Assembly (NCBI GenBank): GCA_002691835.1
Contig: NZJA01000154.1
Coordinates: 1 to 28,833, forward strand
DNA: 28,833 bases
Origin: Planctomycetota bacterium
GTDB taxonomy: Bacteria; Planctomycetota; UBA8108; UBA1146
Reading direction: 5' to 3'
The notes under the pieces were generated by a model. The model did no database searches and had not been told where the DNA came from. It was given only the letters and a program-made list of their open reading frames with translations. Positions 1-8,335 of this stretch are shown in pieces. The position numbers and the translations under genes are program-made. Each line of letters opens with the position of its first letter. Positions within the stretch are counted from its first letter, which is position 1.

Positions 1-163
1 TCCCATTGATGGGGTTGGCGCTGTAAGTGCTGGCAGATCCTGCGAGGGTCGTCTCAAAAGCACCATTGATGTAGACGTTGATGCTGTCGTAAGCACCGCC
101 GTTGGTCCAGTTGACCGTGGACGTGTCGGTGCAGTTGGCATCGCAGGTCATGTTGGTGATCGG
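1..163 (-). repeat. In-frame internal repeat, copy 2
   Basis: This copy is at the window edge and matches 490-652 at 160 of 163 bases, with an offset of 489 bp (163 codons). It encodes the Ig/FN3-like repeat unit of the large secreted protein, including the INVYINGAFETTLAGSAST segment. All three differences are third-codon-position synonymous changes. The repeat may continue beyond the window. Confidence 0.95.
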
Positions 164-3100
164 CGAAGTGGTACCACCGCCACCGGTGCAACACTTGAGG
201 TCAGACCAGCAGTTGGCGAGCAAGCCGCGAACGCAGATCTCATTGGTGCCTGCACCGGGAACCAGGATGTTTTCGGTGGTTCCTGAGAGAGAGGTAAAGA
301 AGGCGCCGGCGACGTACACCTCCACCGCGTTGTAGGTCACGGGATTGATCCATGCGACCGCCACATCTGTTGTTCCCGAGATGCGATCGCAGGAGACATT
401 GACGGGCGGCGGAGTCAAACCGAAGGCGGTGCAGCAGGTCTGTGCTCCTACGGTCGATCCGATGACCGGCTCGAGGCAGATATCGCGGATCCCATTGATG
501 GGGTTGGCGCTGTATGTGCTGGCAGATCCTGCGAGGGTCGTCTCAAAAGCACCATTGATGTAGACGTTGATGCTGTCGTAGGCACCGCCGTTGGTCCAGT
601 TGACCGTGGACGTGTCGGTGCAGTTGGCATCGCAAGTCATGTTGGTGATCGGGTCGGCAGTTCCTTGCTGACGGTACTCCAACTCCACGAGGCCCTTACC
701 GAAAGAGGCGTCGTCCCATCCTCCAATACGGATCAGGTAAGTTTCTCCAGCGGTGATGGGGATGTCTTCGACTGCAGAAGTGAACCCTGTACAATTTTGG
801 CCTGTAGCAGCGTTGAAGCCATCGCCGTTACAGGCGATCTGAACGAGATTTGCGCAATCCCCGCTGTAGACAACGACATCCGTGTCGAAAGATACGATTT
901 CACAGGTTCTGACATTTAGCAATCCAGAGTTGTCTGCGGTGTAGGTGTACCAGACATCGTTGGTCATGCCACCGAGGAAAGTTGTTCCGCATTGAGCATC
1001 ATCGTAGGGCTCAGTACTGGTCGTCGCACAAATGGTGTCCAGGCCATTGAATCCGAGCACAGCCGGGATGGCTTCAAAGCATTCGTCACCGGACGAGAAG
1101 CCAGGTACGAAATCGAGGAACAGCTCTCCGGGTCCGTTGACAGTGTCGTCAACACCTCCCACGCGAATGTAGTAAACATTGTTTGCAGAAACGGTAAATT
1201 CCATCTCTGAAGTTCCACCCGAGCAGCCTGCGACATCTCCGCTACAAGCAATTTGAACCTTGTCTGAGCAGGTTCCCCTATAGGCAACTAGATCAGTATC
1301 AAAAGTGGCGGAGCCGTTGAACGGGCATGTGCTGACCTTGACCGTTCCACATTCTGGGGGGCTGAAGGTGTACCAAAGATCGTCTTTTACACCACCAAGA
1401 CCAAAGCACATGGTTGGATCGAAGGGGTCTGGGCTGGGCGTTGCACACGAAGTGTCGAAAATTGTACCACCGGGTGCGATCCCGAGGGCATCAGGACATT
1501 CGTCATTGGGACAAATCAAAATGGGCGCTAGTGGGAATGGAAGCGGATCGATGAGATTCGTAATCACAATCCCTGGATCAGCAGATATTGCCCGCGTATT
1601 GCATGGACCGAGGCCAACCAGAGTGATGAGTGATGAGTTGAAAGGATTAGCGAAAGCTCGTGTGTAAGGCCTGGCTTGGAAGTACTCACTGGTATTCAGG
1701 GCATTGACGATGGTGTTGGCAACTAATGCATCGGAACCCGCTGTTATTGGTGGAATCACGACAACCGTTGAGGTATCGCCAATATCGAAAGTAACAGTTG
1801 AGGTTCCAGTGGGATCAGTCACTACATCAACGGATCCATGCCACGAACTTAGCATGAACTTCATGGCATTCAGGTTGTCATCTGCAGACAAATCGAGTGC
1901 GGCAGCATTGTGAAGTCGCATAAATGTACCGTTGAAGTTTGTGACAAAAATATCTGAAGCTGTGTATAAGTTGGGGCCACCGAGGCTTGCGCTGTTTCTT
2001 GAGAGCGAGAAGAAGCCCAAATCCCACTGAAGGTTTCCATTAGGCATGTTAACAGTACCGTCGGGATTCAGCGGCGGCACACCTTTAGGGGCTGGACGAA
2101 GTTCTGTTAGACTGCCTTCGTCAAAACCTTTAGCGGGCATAATGACGAGAGCATCGATATCGTCTGTGGCATTGGGTTCAAGAGTGCCATCTTGAAGACC
2201 AATGTCAATTCGGCCACTGGCATAGATGTATCTGCCGCTCAGCCCCGGCACCCAGACAAGAATGTCATCGCCAGAACAGATTCCATCTGTAGGCAGTCCG
2301 GGGCGAACTTCTGGAAGTGAAGACCCGGTGCTTGCGCCGCCATTTTGTAGAGACCACCAAACAGGTCTTACTGGAGTACCGTTTCCATTTGGATCTGAAA
2401 ATGCAGGTGGAGAATCATCGAGTGCATCAAGATCTTCATTGGGAGGAATTGTCAATGAGGTGAATGGAACGACCAGAGTATTGACAGGTGTAAATGCTCC
2501 AGAAACGGGAATTCCGAGTGAGGCGAACTCAGAGGAAGATGCGTGGGCCGGGGAAGCCGTAGCCGCTGCATTCACTGCGGATCCAGGGTTACCAAAGCTG
2601 GTTCTGTCCACAGAAAAGATGACGTTTCTACCCGGGTCCGTGACCCGGACCCCGTGGCAAAATCCATCAACATTGTCTTCAAAGAGATCGCCGAGAACAT
2701 CCAATCCAGGCACAGGAGGCATTCCTGTACCAAAGGTCATCGAAGGGCTTGGTGGATTTAATGAGGTGTTGGGATCTACAGAAAATGACGGGAGCTGAAG
2801 AATCTGAACATCGGGCACATTTGGGTCAGGGTCTGGGGTGATGATAATAGGTGGGTCGCCGACAATAGGAGGGAGAAATTCGATCCCAAGCTCGGGAAGC
2901 TTGAGGTCCCAATTCACCATCAGGGCCGAAGTGAGTGTCGACGCAAGCTGTGTTCCCAAACGACACAGCCCCACACCGACAGCTTCGTAGGTCACACCGT
3001 TCGTGATAAGTTGCGCTTTGACAGAAAGTTCATTGCCTGTCCAAAGCTCGCCTGGAACAGCCTTGAGAATCAATTGTGAGTTTTGCGGACCTTCCAGCAC

Positions 3101-3403
3101 AGCACCGATCAGTTCATACCGAGTGCTTTCAATTGATTGAACTGTAGAAGATTCTCTGGAGACGGAAATCACACCTCTAAATTCCACGGGAGTAACCCCA
3201 CCCGCAGAATTTTGAAAATTCAGAGTGGCTTTCACGAGAGAATTGTCAACCGCTCCGGGAATCTCAGGTGTTTGAGCATGGGATGCTCCGACACCAAAAC
3301 ACGTCATGAGAAACAAAAACAGAAAAGACAGTGATAAACCCGATGGCGTGAACCACGGCGTATCCTTTGAATTACAGGTGCTAGGTAATCTGAAACGATT
3401 CAC
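1..3403 (-). CDS. Large secreted modular protein, 3' end outside window
   Basis: An uninterrupted minus-strand frame runs from a GTG at 3403 to the window edge (1134 codons, no stop reached). The GTG is preceded by AGGAGG at 3409-3414, five bases away, which fixes the start. A hydrophobic signal segment ends in SHAQ near residue 44. The N-terminal half is not recognised. From about residue 640 there are two related modules of roughly 130 residues, each opening with a Cys-rich 'DECP/DECF' segment and containing DLWYTF or DVWYTY and YY/YLIRVGG-type strands, resembling PPC-like beta-sandwich modules of planctomycete surface proteins. These are followed by Ig/FN3-like repeats of about 80 residues starting MTCDANCTDTSTVNWTN. 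It is probably exported and cell-surface or extracellular; function unknown. Cysteines are frequent, suggesting disulfides. The gene lies downstream of typA on the same strand but 297 bp away, so it probably has its own promoter. Confidence 0.85.
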   Translation of the reverse strand, partial: MNRFRLPSTCNSKDTPWFTPSGLSLSFLFLFLMTCFGVGASHAQTPEIPGAVDNSLVKATLNFQNSAGGVTPVEFRGVISVSRESSTVQSIESTRYELIGAVLEGPQNSQLILKAVPGELWTGNELSVKAQLITNGVTYEAVGVGLCRLGTQLASTLTSALMVNWDLKLPELGIEFLPPIVGDPPIIITPDPDPNVPDVQILQLPSFSVDPNTSLNPPSPSMTFGTGMPPVPGLDVLGDLFEDNVDGFCHGVRVTDPGRNVIFSVDRTSFGNPGSAVNAAATASPAHASSSEFASLGIPVSGAFTPVNTLVVPFTSLTIPPNEDLDALDDSPPAFSDPNGNGTPVRPVWWSLQNGGASTGSSLPEVRPGLPTDGICSGDDILVWVPGLSGRYIYASGRIDIGLQDGTLEPNATDDIDALVIMPAKGFDEGSLTELRPAPKGVPPLNPDGTVNMPNGNLQWDLGFFSLSRNSASLGGPNLYTASDIFVTNFNGTFMRLHNAAALDLSADDNLNAMKFMLSSWHGSVDVVTDPTGTSTVTFDIGDTSTVVVIPPITAGSDALVANTIVNALNTSEYFQARPYTRAFANPFNSSLITLVGLGPCNTRAISADPGIVITNLIDPLPFPLAPILICPNDECPDALGIAPGGTIFDTSCATPSPDPFDPTMCFGLGGVKDDLWYTFSPPECGTVKVSTCPFNGSATFDTDLVAYRGTCSDKVQIACSGDVAGCSGGTSEMEFTVSANNVYYIRVGGVDDTVNGPGELFLDFVPGFSSGDECFEAIPAVLGFNGLDTICATTSTEPYDDAQCGTTFLGGMTNDVWYTYTADNSGLLNVRTCEIVSFDTDVVVYSGDCANLVQIACNGDGFNAATGQNCTGFTSAVEDIPITAGETYLIRIGGWDDASFGKGLVELEYRQQGTADPITNMTCDANCTDTSTVNWTNGGAYDSINVYINGAFETTLAGSASTYSANPINGIRDICLEPVIGSTVGAQTCCTAFGLTPPPVNVSCDRISGTTDVAVAWINPVTYNAVEVYVAGAFFTSLSGTTENILVPGAGTNEICVRGLLANCWSDLKCCTGGGGTTSPITNMTCDANCTDTSTVNWTNGGAYDSINVYINGAFETTLAGSASTYSANPING
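490..652 (-). repeat. In-frame internal repeat, copy 1
   Basis: Partner of the repeat at 1-163. Between the two copies lies a diverged repeat of the same kind (SCDRISGTTDVAVAWINP), so the real period is one pair of units, about 163 codons. Confidence 0.95.
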
Positions 3404-3700
3404 AACAACCTCCTCATTAAATTACTGAATAAAGATCCGATTCTCAGGACTAATGAGTCCCAAATCAAGTCGGCGCATCATTGGAATGGGAGTGTGGAGA
3501 GGTCTCGATTAAAGAGGGGTACGCTAATCTAAATGGTTTTAAAGTATAAGCTTACTAGCATCGGTGATCGGAAAATTTTAGAGGACCCAGTTTGTATCTT
3601 TGATTGTTATATGTACTGCCAAGCCGATTATCAGGCCACTGTCATTCTCCAGCGCATCTTTGTTTATCCTTAACGCAGCTACTGTATTCGGATGAGTTGA
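3404..3700. other. Intergenic region, no gene seen
   Basis: This 297-bp AT-richer stretch lies between the typA stop and the GTG of the large secreted protein. I see no ORF with coding character and no strong hairpin-plus-T-run terminator. It contains the small palindrome TAAGCTTA near 3547. It presumably holds the promoter of the secreted protein, but I cannot place -35/-10 boxes with confidence. Confidence 0.6.
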
Positions 3701-5563
3701 TCAGGAATCTTTCTCGGCTTTTGCTTTGCGCTTTTCGCGGCGGCGGTCCGCTTCTTTGAGAAGATGTTTGCGCACGCGGATGCTCTCGGGAGTGATCTCG
3801 ACCAGCTCCCCTTCGACAACGAGCTCGAGAGCCTCTTCCAGTTTTAGTTTCTTAAGGGGACGCACGCTGCTGTTGTCGTCTTTTCCAGCAGCTCGGACAT
3901 TGGTCAGCTTCTTGGTGCGCACGATATTGACTTCCAGGTCATTGTCGCGGTTGTGTTCACCGACGATTTGGCCTTCGTAGACCTGCTCTCCAGGTTCGAC
4001 AAAGAAAACGCCGCGATCAAAGAGAGCATCGAGGCTGTAAGGGGTGGTCTGACCACTCTCTACAGCGATCAGTGAACCCGAGTTACGTCGCGGAATTGAT
4101 CCCGTCTGAGGTCCATGCTCAAGATAACTGTGATGCATGATGACACGACCTGCAGTTGCTGTAAGAAGTTTGGTTCGCAGGCCAATCAGACCCCGAGCGG
4201 GAATCTTGAATTCCATGTGAATCATATCGCTGGCGGATCGGGTGCTCATATCCATCATCTCTGCACGGCGTTCACCCACGAGCATCATCACAGGTCCTTG
4301 TGCGTCGATAGGGCAATCCATGACAAGATGCTCAAAGGGCTCGTGCCACTTTCCATCGACTTGACGCTCAATCACCCGAGGCATACCCACACACATCTCG
4401 AAGCCTTCTCGGCGCATGTTTTCGAGGAGGATTCCCAAATGCATGAGACCGCGGCCCGAGACCATAAACTCTTCCGGTCGCTCACCCTGTTCGACTTTGA
4501 GGGCCACGTTGCGTTCGAGTTCCTTGTCGAGGCGGTCCTTCAGCTGTCTTGAGGTGACGAACTTGCCCTCGCGACCAACGAAGGGCCCATCATTTACACG
4601 GAAGGTCATGTGAAGGGTCGGTTCGTCTACAAGAATGGCGGGCAGGGCCGTCGGCTTTTTCAAGCAGGCGATCGTATCGCCAATCTCGATGTTGTCGATG
4701 CCGACGACAGCACAAATATTTCCTGCCTCAGCTTCTTTTACTTTTTTACGCCCAAGGCCTTCAAACAAATGAAGTTCTTGAATTCGCGCTTTACGAGGTG
4801 CGGCATTCGGGCTCAAGACCTGGATTTCTTCGTGTGCAGAGACTTTTCCTGCAGCAATACGCCCGATTGCAATACGTCCTATGAATTCAGAGTGATCGAG
4901 GGTGCTGACTCGCAGTTGAAGAGGTGCATCGAGGGTGACGGGAGGAGATGGTACGTGCTCGATGATGGCATCGAAGATTCTCTGAAGGTCATAGCGTTCA
5001 CCACCGAGCTCTTCTTCGCACCATCCATCGCGACCGGAACAGTAGAAGATGGGGAAGTCGAGAGTTTCATCATCGGCTTCCAGGCTAACGAGGAGGTCGA
5101 AAACTTCATCGACGACTTCTGAGGGTCGCCCATCTGGACGATCCGCCTTATTGATAATGACCATCGGCTTGAGTTTGTTTTCGAGTGCCTTTTGCAGAAC
5201 GAAACGAGTCTGTGGCATGGGCCCATCGAAGGAATCGACCAAAAGAAGAACACCATCTGCCATCGACAGAACGCGTTCAACTTCGCCTCCGAAGTCGGCG
5301 TGACCAGGGGTATCGATGACGTTAATACGGTAGGTGATCTCTTCTCGCTGAACTTCTATGGCGCAATTCTTAGCGAGAATCGTGATGCCACGTTCTCTTT
5401 CCAGAGGATTACTGTCAAAGATCAGGCCGTGTTGACCTCCCGCGAGGCGATCTAATTCTTCGTTACGAAACATCCCTGACTGATAGAGCAGGCGGTCGAC
5501 CAAAGTAGTTTTTCCATGGTCGACGTGGGCGATGATCGCCACGTTGCGTATTTGTTCCTGCAT
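3701..5563 (-). CDS. typA: Ribosome-associated GTPase TypA/BipA
   Basis: A translational GTPase of the EF-G/LepA superfamily that binds the 70S ribosome and acts in ribosome assembly and stress or low-temperature adaptation. With the ATG at 5563 the protein starts MQEQIRNVAIIAHVDHGKTT and is 620 residues, close to the usual 600-615. G1 is AHVDHGKT at 12-19; G3 is DTPGHADFGGE; G4 is NKADRP; G5 is SGRDG. Later segments such as GRGLMHLGILLENMRREGFE and the LGLIGLRT-like stretch (ARGLIGLRTKLLT) match the TypA domain III/V and C-terminal regions. The frame is open further upstream to a TTG at 5626, which would add 21 residues without family similarity and with no good ribosome site, so ATG 5563 is preferred. 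The C-terminus has a short basic tail (RRREKRKAKAEKDS). It diverges from the DUF2256 gene across a 203-bp gap. Confidence 0.95.
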   Translation of the reverse strand: MQEQIRNVAIIAHVDHGKTTLVDRLLYQSGMFRNEELDRLAGGQHGLIFDSNPLERERGITILAKNCAIEVQREEITYRINVIDTPGHADFGGEVERVLSMADGVLLLVDSFDGPMPQTRFVLQKALENKLKPMVIINKADRPDGRPSEVVDEVFDLLVSLEADDETLDFPIFYCSGRDGWCEEELGGERYDLQRIFDAIIEHVPSPPVTLDAPLQLRVSTLDHSEFIGRIAIGRIAAGKVSAHEEIQVLSPNAAPRKARIQELHLFEGLGRKKVKEAEAGNICAVVGIDNIEIGDTIACLKKPTALPAILVDEPTLHMTFRVNDGPFVGREGKFVTSRQLKDRLDKELERNVALKVEQGERPEEFMVSGRGLMHLGILLENMRREGFEMCVGMPRVIERQVDGKWHEPFEHLVMDCPIDAQGPVMMLVGERRAEMMDMSTRSASDMIHMEFKIPARGLIGLRTKLLTATAGRVIMHHSYLEHGPQTGSIPRRNSGSLIAVESGQTTPYSLDALFDRGVFFVEPGEQVYEGQIVGEHNRDNDLEVNIVRTKKLTNVRAAGKDDNSSVRPLKKLKLEEALELVVEGELVEITPESIRVRKHLLKEADRRREKRKAKAEKDS

Positions 5564-5766
5564 ATCAAAGTGCTCGATTCGAAAAGATTCGGGTTGCGCC
5601 AGATTTACAAGCTCGGCGTCACGCAAATCTTACTGTTCTGATACGTCTGGGGAAGCAAACCGGGAAATCATGGTCATTCTTGAACAGGTAGAAATTCGGT
5701 CATCCATCATGAAAGGCCCTCAGGGATCTCTCAGCAGGAAATGCCAATAGGAGTTATTCTGGATTC

Positions 5767-5904
5767 ATGGCGAAGCAAAAGAAAAAATACGACCTCGATC
5801 AGAAGATCTGCCTTGCATGCGGGAGGCCCTTTTTTTGGCGTAAAAAGTGGGAAAAGAACTGGGTAGAGGTCCGCTATTGTTCAAAACGGTGCCGGCAAAA
5901 ATAG
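5767..5904 (+). CDS. DUF2256 small zinc-finger protein
   Basis: A 45-codon gene: MAKQKKKYDLDQKICLACGR at the start, then PFFWRKKWEKNWVEVRYCSK and RCRQK. The two CxxC-like pairs (CLAC and CSKRC) and the RPFxWRKKWEKxWxEVRYCSxRC signature are those of the DUF2256 family of tiny putative zinc-binding proteins. Its length is normal for the family. An AGGAG-like site (TAGGAG, 5748-5753) lies 13 bases before the ATG, a slightly long spacing. The biochemical function is unknown; in other genomes I recall relatives lying near photolyase/cryptochrome genes, but no such gene is in this window. It is divergent from typA, so the two share an upstream region. Confidence 0.85.
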   Translation: MAKQKKKYDLDQKICLACGRPFFWRKKWEKNWVEVRYCSKRCRQK

Positions 5905-6050
5905 TTTCGGCGAAATTGTCAGATTTTTGGAACTGCAGAATATGGGCTGTTCGTAAGGCTGAAGCATTTCCATTTCCAGACGGAAATGAAGCCAAAATAT
6001 GGTAATTTCTCGAACTCAAGACAGGTTTCCGTTGTTTGTGAGGATTCTCA

Positions 6051-7121
6051 ATGCACCAGAAGTTTCATTGGTTCACAGTTCTGTTCCTGCTAGTTCAGTT
6101 CTTTGCTGGGCCGTCGGTTTGGGCTCAGGGCTGACCGGCCTGAACCAATCCGGGTGCCCCTGATCCGGGCGCCCTGGGGTCCGGTCTGGGCTCTATTAAG
6201 TATGGCGCTGGTTCGATTCAAACTCGACTTTCCATCAGCCGAGGTTTTGGTTTTGATGGCACCCATTTTGAAAATAAGGGCATCGACGCTTCCGGAAACG
6301 TGATTGATGTTCCTGGGCATGTTCATGATGTCACCCTGGATCTATTTCGCGTGGTGATGCAGTTTGACTATTCTTTCAAAGAGGATTGGTTTGTAAGGGG
6401 ACGTCTTCCTCTTGAAAGAAGAACACGGACTTCCTCCCTTGCCCAAGTCGATCCAGCATCGACTCCAGAGCAGATCGAAGCGATGGAAAGAAATCTACAG
6501 ATTCACCACCCTTCGGAAGTTCTTAAAGGTTTTGGGGACTTAGAACTCTTGTGGGGCTGGCATGTCCGAGACCTTGGTGTCGAAATGGGGAATCTGGCGA
6601 TCGCATTAGGATCAACATTTCCGACAGGACGTACCGAGGAAAATCCTTATGAGCTCGGCGATGATGGCGAAGCCCATGAACACATCCAATTTGGCAGTGG
6701 AACGTTTGATCCGATTATCGAGTTTTCCTATAGCCGCCCTATCGGAGAAGAAAGCATATTCAGTATCTATGGCCAAGGACGATTTCCGACAGCGGTGAGC
6801 AGCAAAGGGTACAAGGGTTCTCAACTGGTACAGGGGGGAATGGGAGTCGTGACGCCCCTTGGTAAAGTTGGGCCTTGGGATCACCTCAATGGCCTTGTTG
6901 GGGTCTTCGTCCAAGATATGGGGCGTGCTTACTGGGATGGTGTTGAAGACCCGAATACAGGATTTCAGAACGTTTCCCTACAGTTGGGTATCAGTTGGAG
7001 AGATGAAGTCATGAGAAGTTGGAACCTCTCTCTGATCCTTCCTCTAACGGTGGATACGTCTTCTGGGCCTGAAGGAACATATGATCCGGGGCCCATCATT
7101 AATCTTGCGATAGGATTTTAA
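6051..7121 (+). pseudogene. Outer-membrane beta-barrel protein interrupted by two in-frame TGA
   Basis: ATG 6051, with GAGG eight bases upstream, opens a clear signal peptide (MHQKFHWFTVLFLLVQFFAG, then PSVWAQG) that stops at TGA 6132-6134. After two codons a second TGA occurs (6141-6143). The same frame is then open to TAA 7119-7121 and encodes alternating beta-strand segments (QTRLSISRGFGFDG, FRVVMQFDYSFKEDWFVRGR, FGDLELLWGW, GLVGVFVQDMG) ending in Phe, as outer-membrane barrels do. It resembles the MetA-pathway/phenol-degradation 'transporter' or DUF3187-type barrels, without firm assignment. Only a GTG at 6300 could restart in frame, which would drop the signal peptide and the first strands. 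A compensating pair of one-base shifts would instead read ...VWAQGLTGLNQSGAPDPG. It is either a recent pseudogene or a sequencing error. The 3' end overlaps the convergent hydratase gene by 23 bp. Confidence 0.7.
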
Positions 7122-8229
7122 CCATCTTCTTTGATCGAGGGCGTATCAGAGAGCGGACTGACTGAAGAACAATCTTTTCACTCAGTTCGGGAGCTTCATC
7201 CCGACAAAGATTTTCGATCTCAGAGCGAGACCGTTGTTTTTCCTTGAGCAATCTCAAGGGAAACAAAGTTCCCTTTTTATCTGGTTTCGGTTGCCAGTTT
7301 TTTAGCCCCAGAGTTTTGACCCGAATCGTCTCAAGTTGATCATCGATCGGCTCTGCAGCGAGAATCCTGCTGACCGCACTAACTTGATCTCCAGGTGAAA
7401 CATGCTGGAGATGGGAGCAGTGAAGTACGACTTCATCGAGAACTTGGCTAAAATCACGATTGCTCAGGGCCGAAACAAGAGAATAAATCAGCCCACCTGA
7501 AATCATCAGCCCATCTCGACCATACTGTTTTTCATCCCAATGAATCGGGTGTGATTCCTGAAGCATCGTGGAAATGGCAAGGTTCTCCGACCATGCGATG
7601 GGTCGTCGTGCTTTGTGAAAGAAAACTTCCCCTCTTTTTAGCGTTGATTGAGGAGCATCCGGAAATTGCTCGACGTCTTTGTATCGATCCGTAAAAAATC
7701 CCGCAGCTTGCTGAAAGTATCGAAGTGCAGAGGAAGGTGGCGTTGTTTCTTGTTGAGCTGATGGGTTGTCCAGGGGGTCGAAAAAATACCTCATGAGCAA
7801 CGAGAAGACTCTTTGTTGGTTTTGGTTGACCAGTATATGGGTCATGGAAATCACGCTGGCATCGCCACGACTGGTGTTGCGAACTTCCTCCACTCTGGAA
7901 AAACTTCTGAGAGTGTCACCCGTGTTTACGGAGTTTTCCTGACGAGCATTTTCAATATCCAGATGGTAGCGACAGTGCTCAGAAAGTGGATCCAAAGCGA
8001 AGCTCAGGGTCATATTCAGAAGAAGATCTGATGGGAAGGGGATTTCTGAAAACCCACAAGATCTCGCATATTCAAGACTCGTATGGACCCGTTGCGAGAT
8101 CGGGAAGATGGAAGACCAGCGTGTTCGCCAGTAGTCTTCGACAGTGATCTCATGGGGACTTTCGATGATTTGACCGGCAAATGGCCGGTTCAATAAAAAG
8201 CCGCCAATTGAATCGTTTGCATGAGTCAT
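7099..8229 (-). CDS. MaoC-type double-hotdog hydratase, mesaconyl-CoA hydratase-like (copy 2)
   Basis: A 376-residue protein if ATG 8229 is used; that ATG has GGAG six bases upstream, while the in-frame ATG at 8241 is poorly spaced from any such site. Two hotdog halves are visible. The first starts GQIIESPHEITVEDYWRTRW and contains SLEYARSCGF and NTGDTLRSFSRVEEVRNTSR. The second contains ARRPIAWSENLAISTML, then HPIHWDEKQYGRDGLMISGG. This resembles Mch-type beta-methylmalyl-CoA dehydratase/mesaconyl-CoA hydratase (about 340-350 residues) more than single-domain (R)-hydratases. It is clearly paralogous to the next gene upstream and lies 94-106 bp after it, the last gene of the unit. By context it would hydrate a branched or dicarboxylic enoyl-CoA; the exact substrate is not known. 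Its last 23 bp overlap the convergent barrel gene. Confidence 0.75.
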   Translation of the reverse strand: MTHANDSIGGFLLNRPFAGQIIESPHEITVEDYWRTRWSSIFPISQRVHTSLEYARSCGFSEIPFPSDLLLNMTLSFALDPLSEHCRYHLDIENARQENSVNTGDTLRSFSRVEEVRNTSRGDASVISMTHILVNQNQQRVFSLLMRYFFDPLDNPSAQQETTPPSSALRYFQQAAGFFTDRYKDVEQFPDAPQSTLKRGEVFFHKARRPIAWSENLAISTMLQESHPIHWDEKQYGRDGLMISGGLIYSLVSALSNRDFSQVLDEVVLHCSHLQHVSPGDQVSAVSRILAAEPIDDQLETIRVKTLGLKNWQPKPDKKGTLFPLRLLKEKQRSRSEIENLCRDEAPELSEKIVLQSVRSLIRPRSKKMVKILSQD

Positions 8230-8335
8230 TCTGTTCTCCATTGCTCCAGGCAGTAGAGATCGTCGGCATGTGTCATCAACGTACCTATTTCCTTATCAGG
8301 TTCCCTAAGCCTGCACACCTCCCCGAAGCGATAAG

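Noticed and set aside
2226..2798. 190-codon plus-strand frame inside the first gene
   Set aside because: The minus-strand frame is continuous with a signal peptide and repeat modules across the whole region; the plus frame is Ser/Pro/Gly-rich and featureless.
5564..5626. TTG start extending TypA by 21 residues
   Set aside because: The TypA family begins at about MxxxIRNIAIIAHVDHGK; the extension lacks similarity and a ribosome site.
6051..6143. Selenocysteine at the two TGA codons of the barrel gene
   Set aside because: No SECIS-like hairpin was evident, the protein is not a redox enzyme, and two TGA codons three codons apart at a signal-peptide junction fit mutation or sequence error better.
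6103..6303. 66-codon frame starting TTG overlapping the interrupted barrel gene
   Set aside because: It is out of frame with both the signal peptide and the barrel and has no protein-like features.
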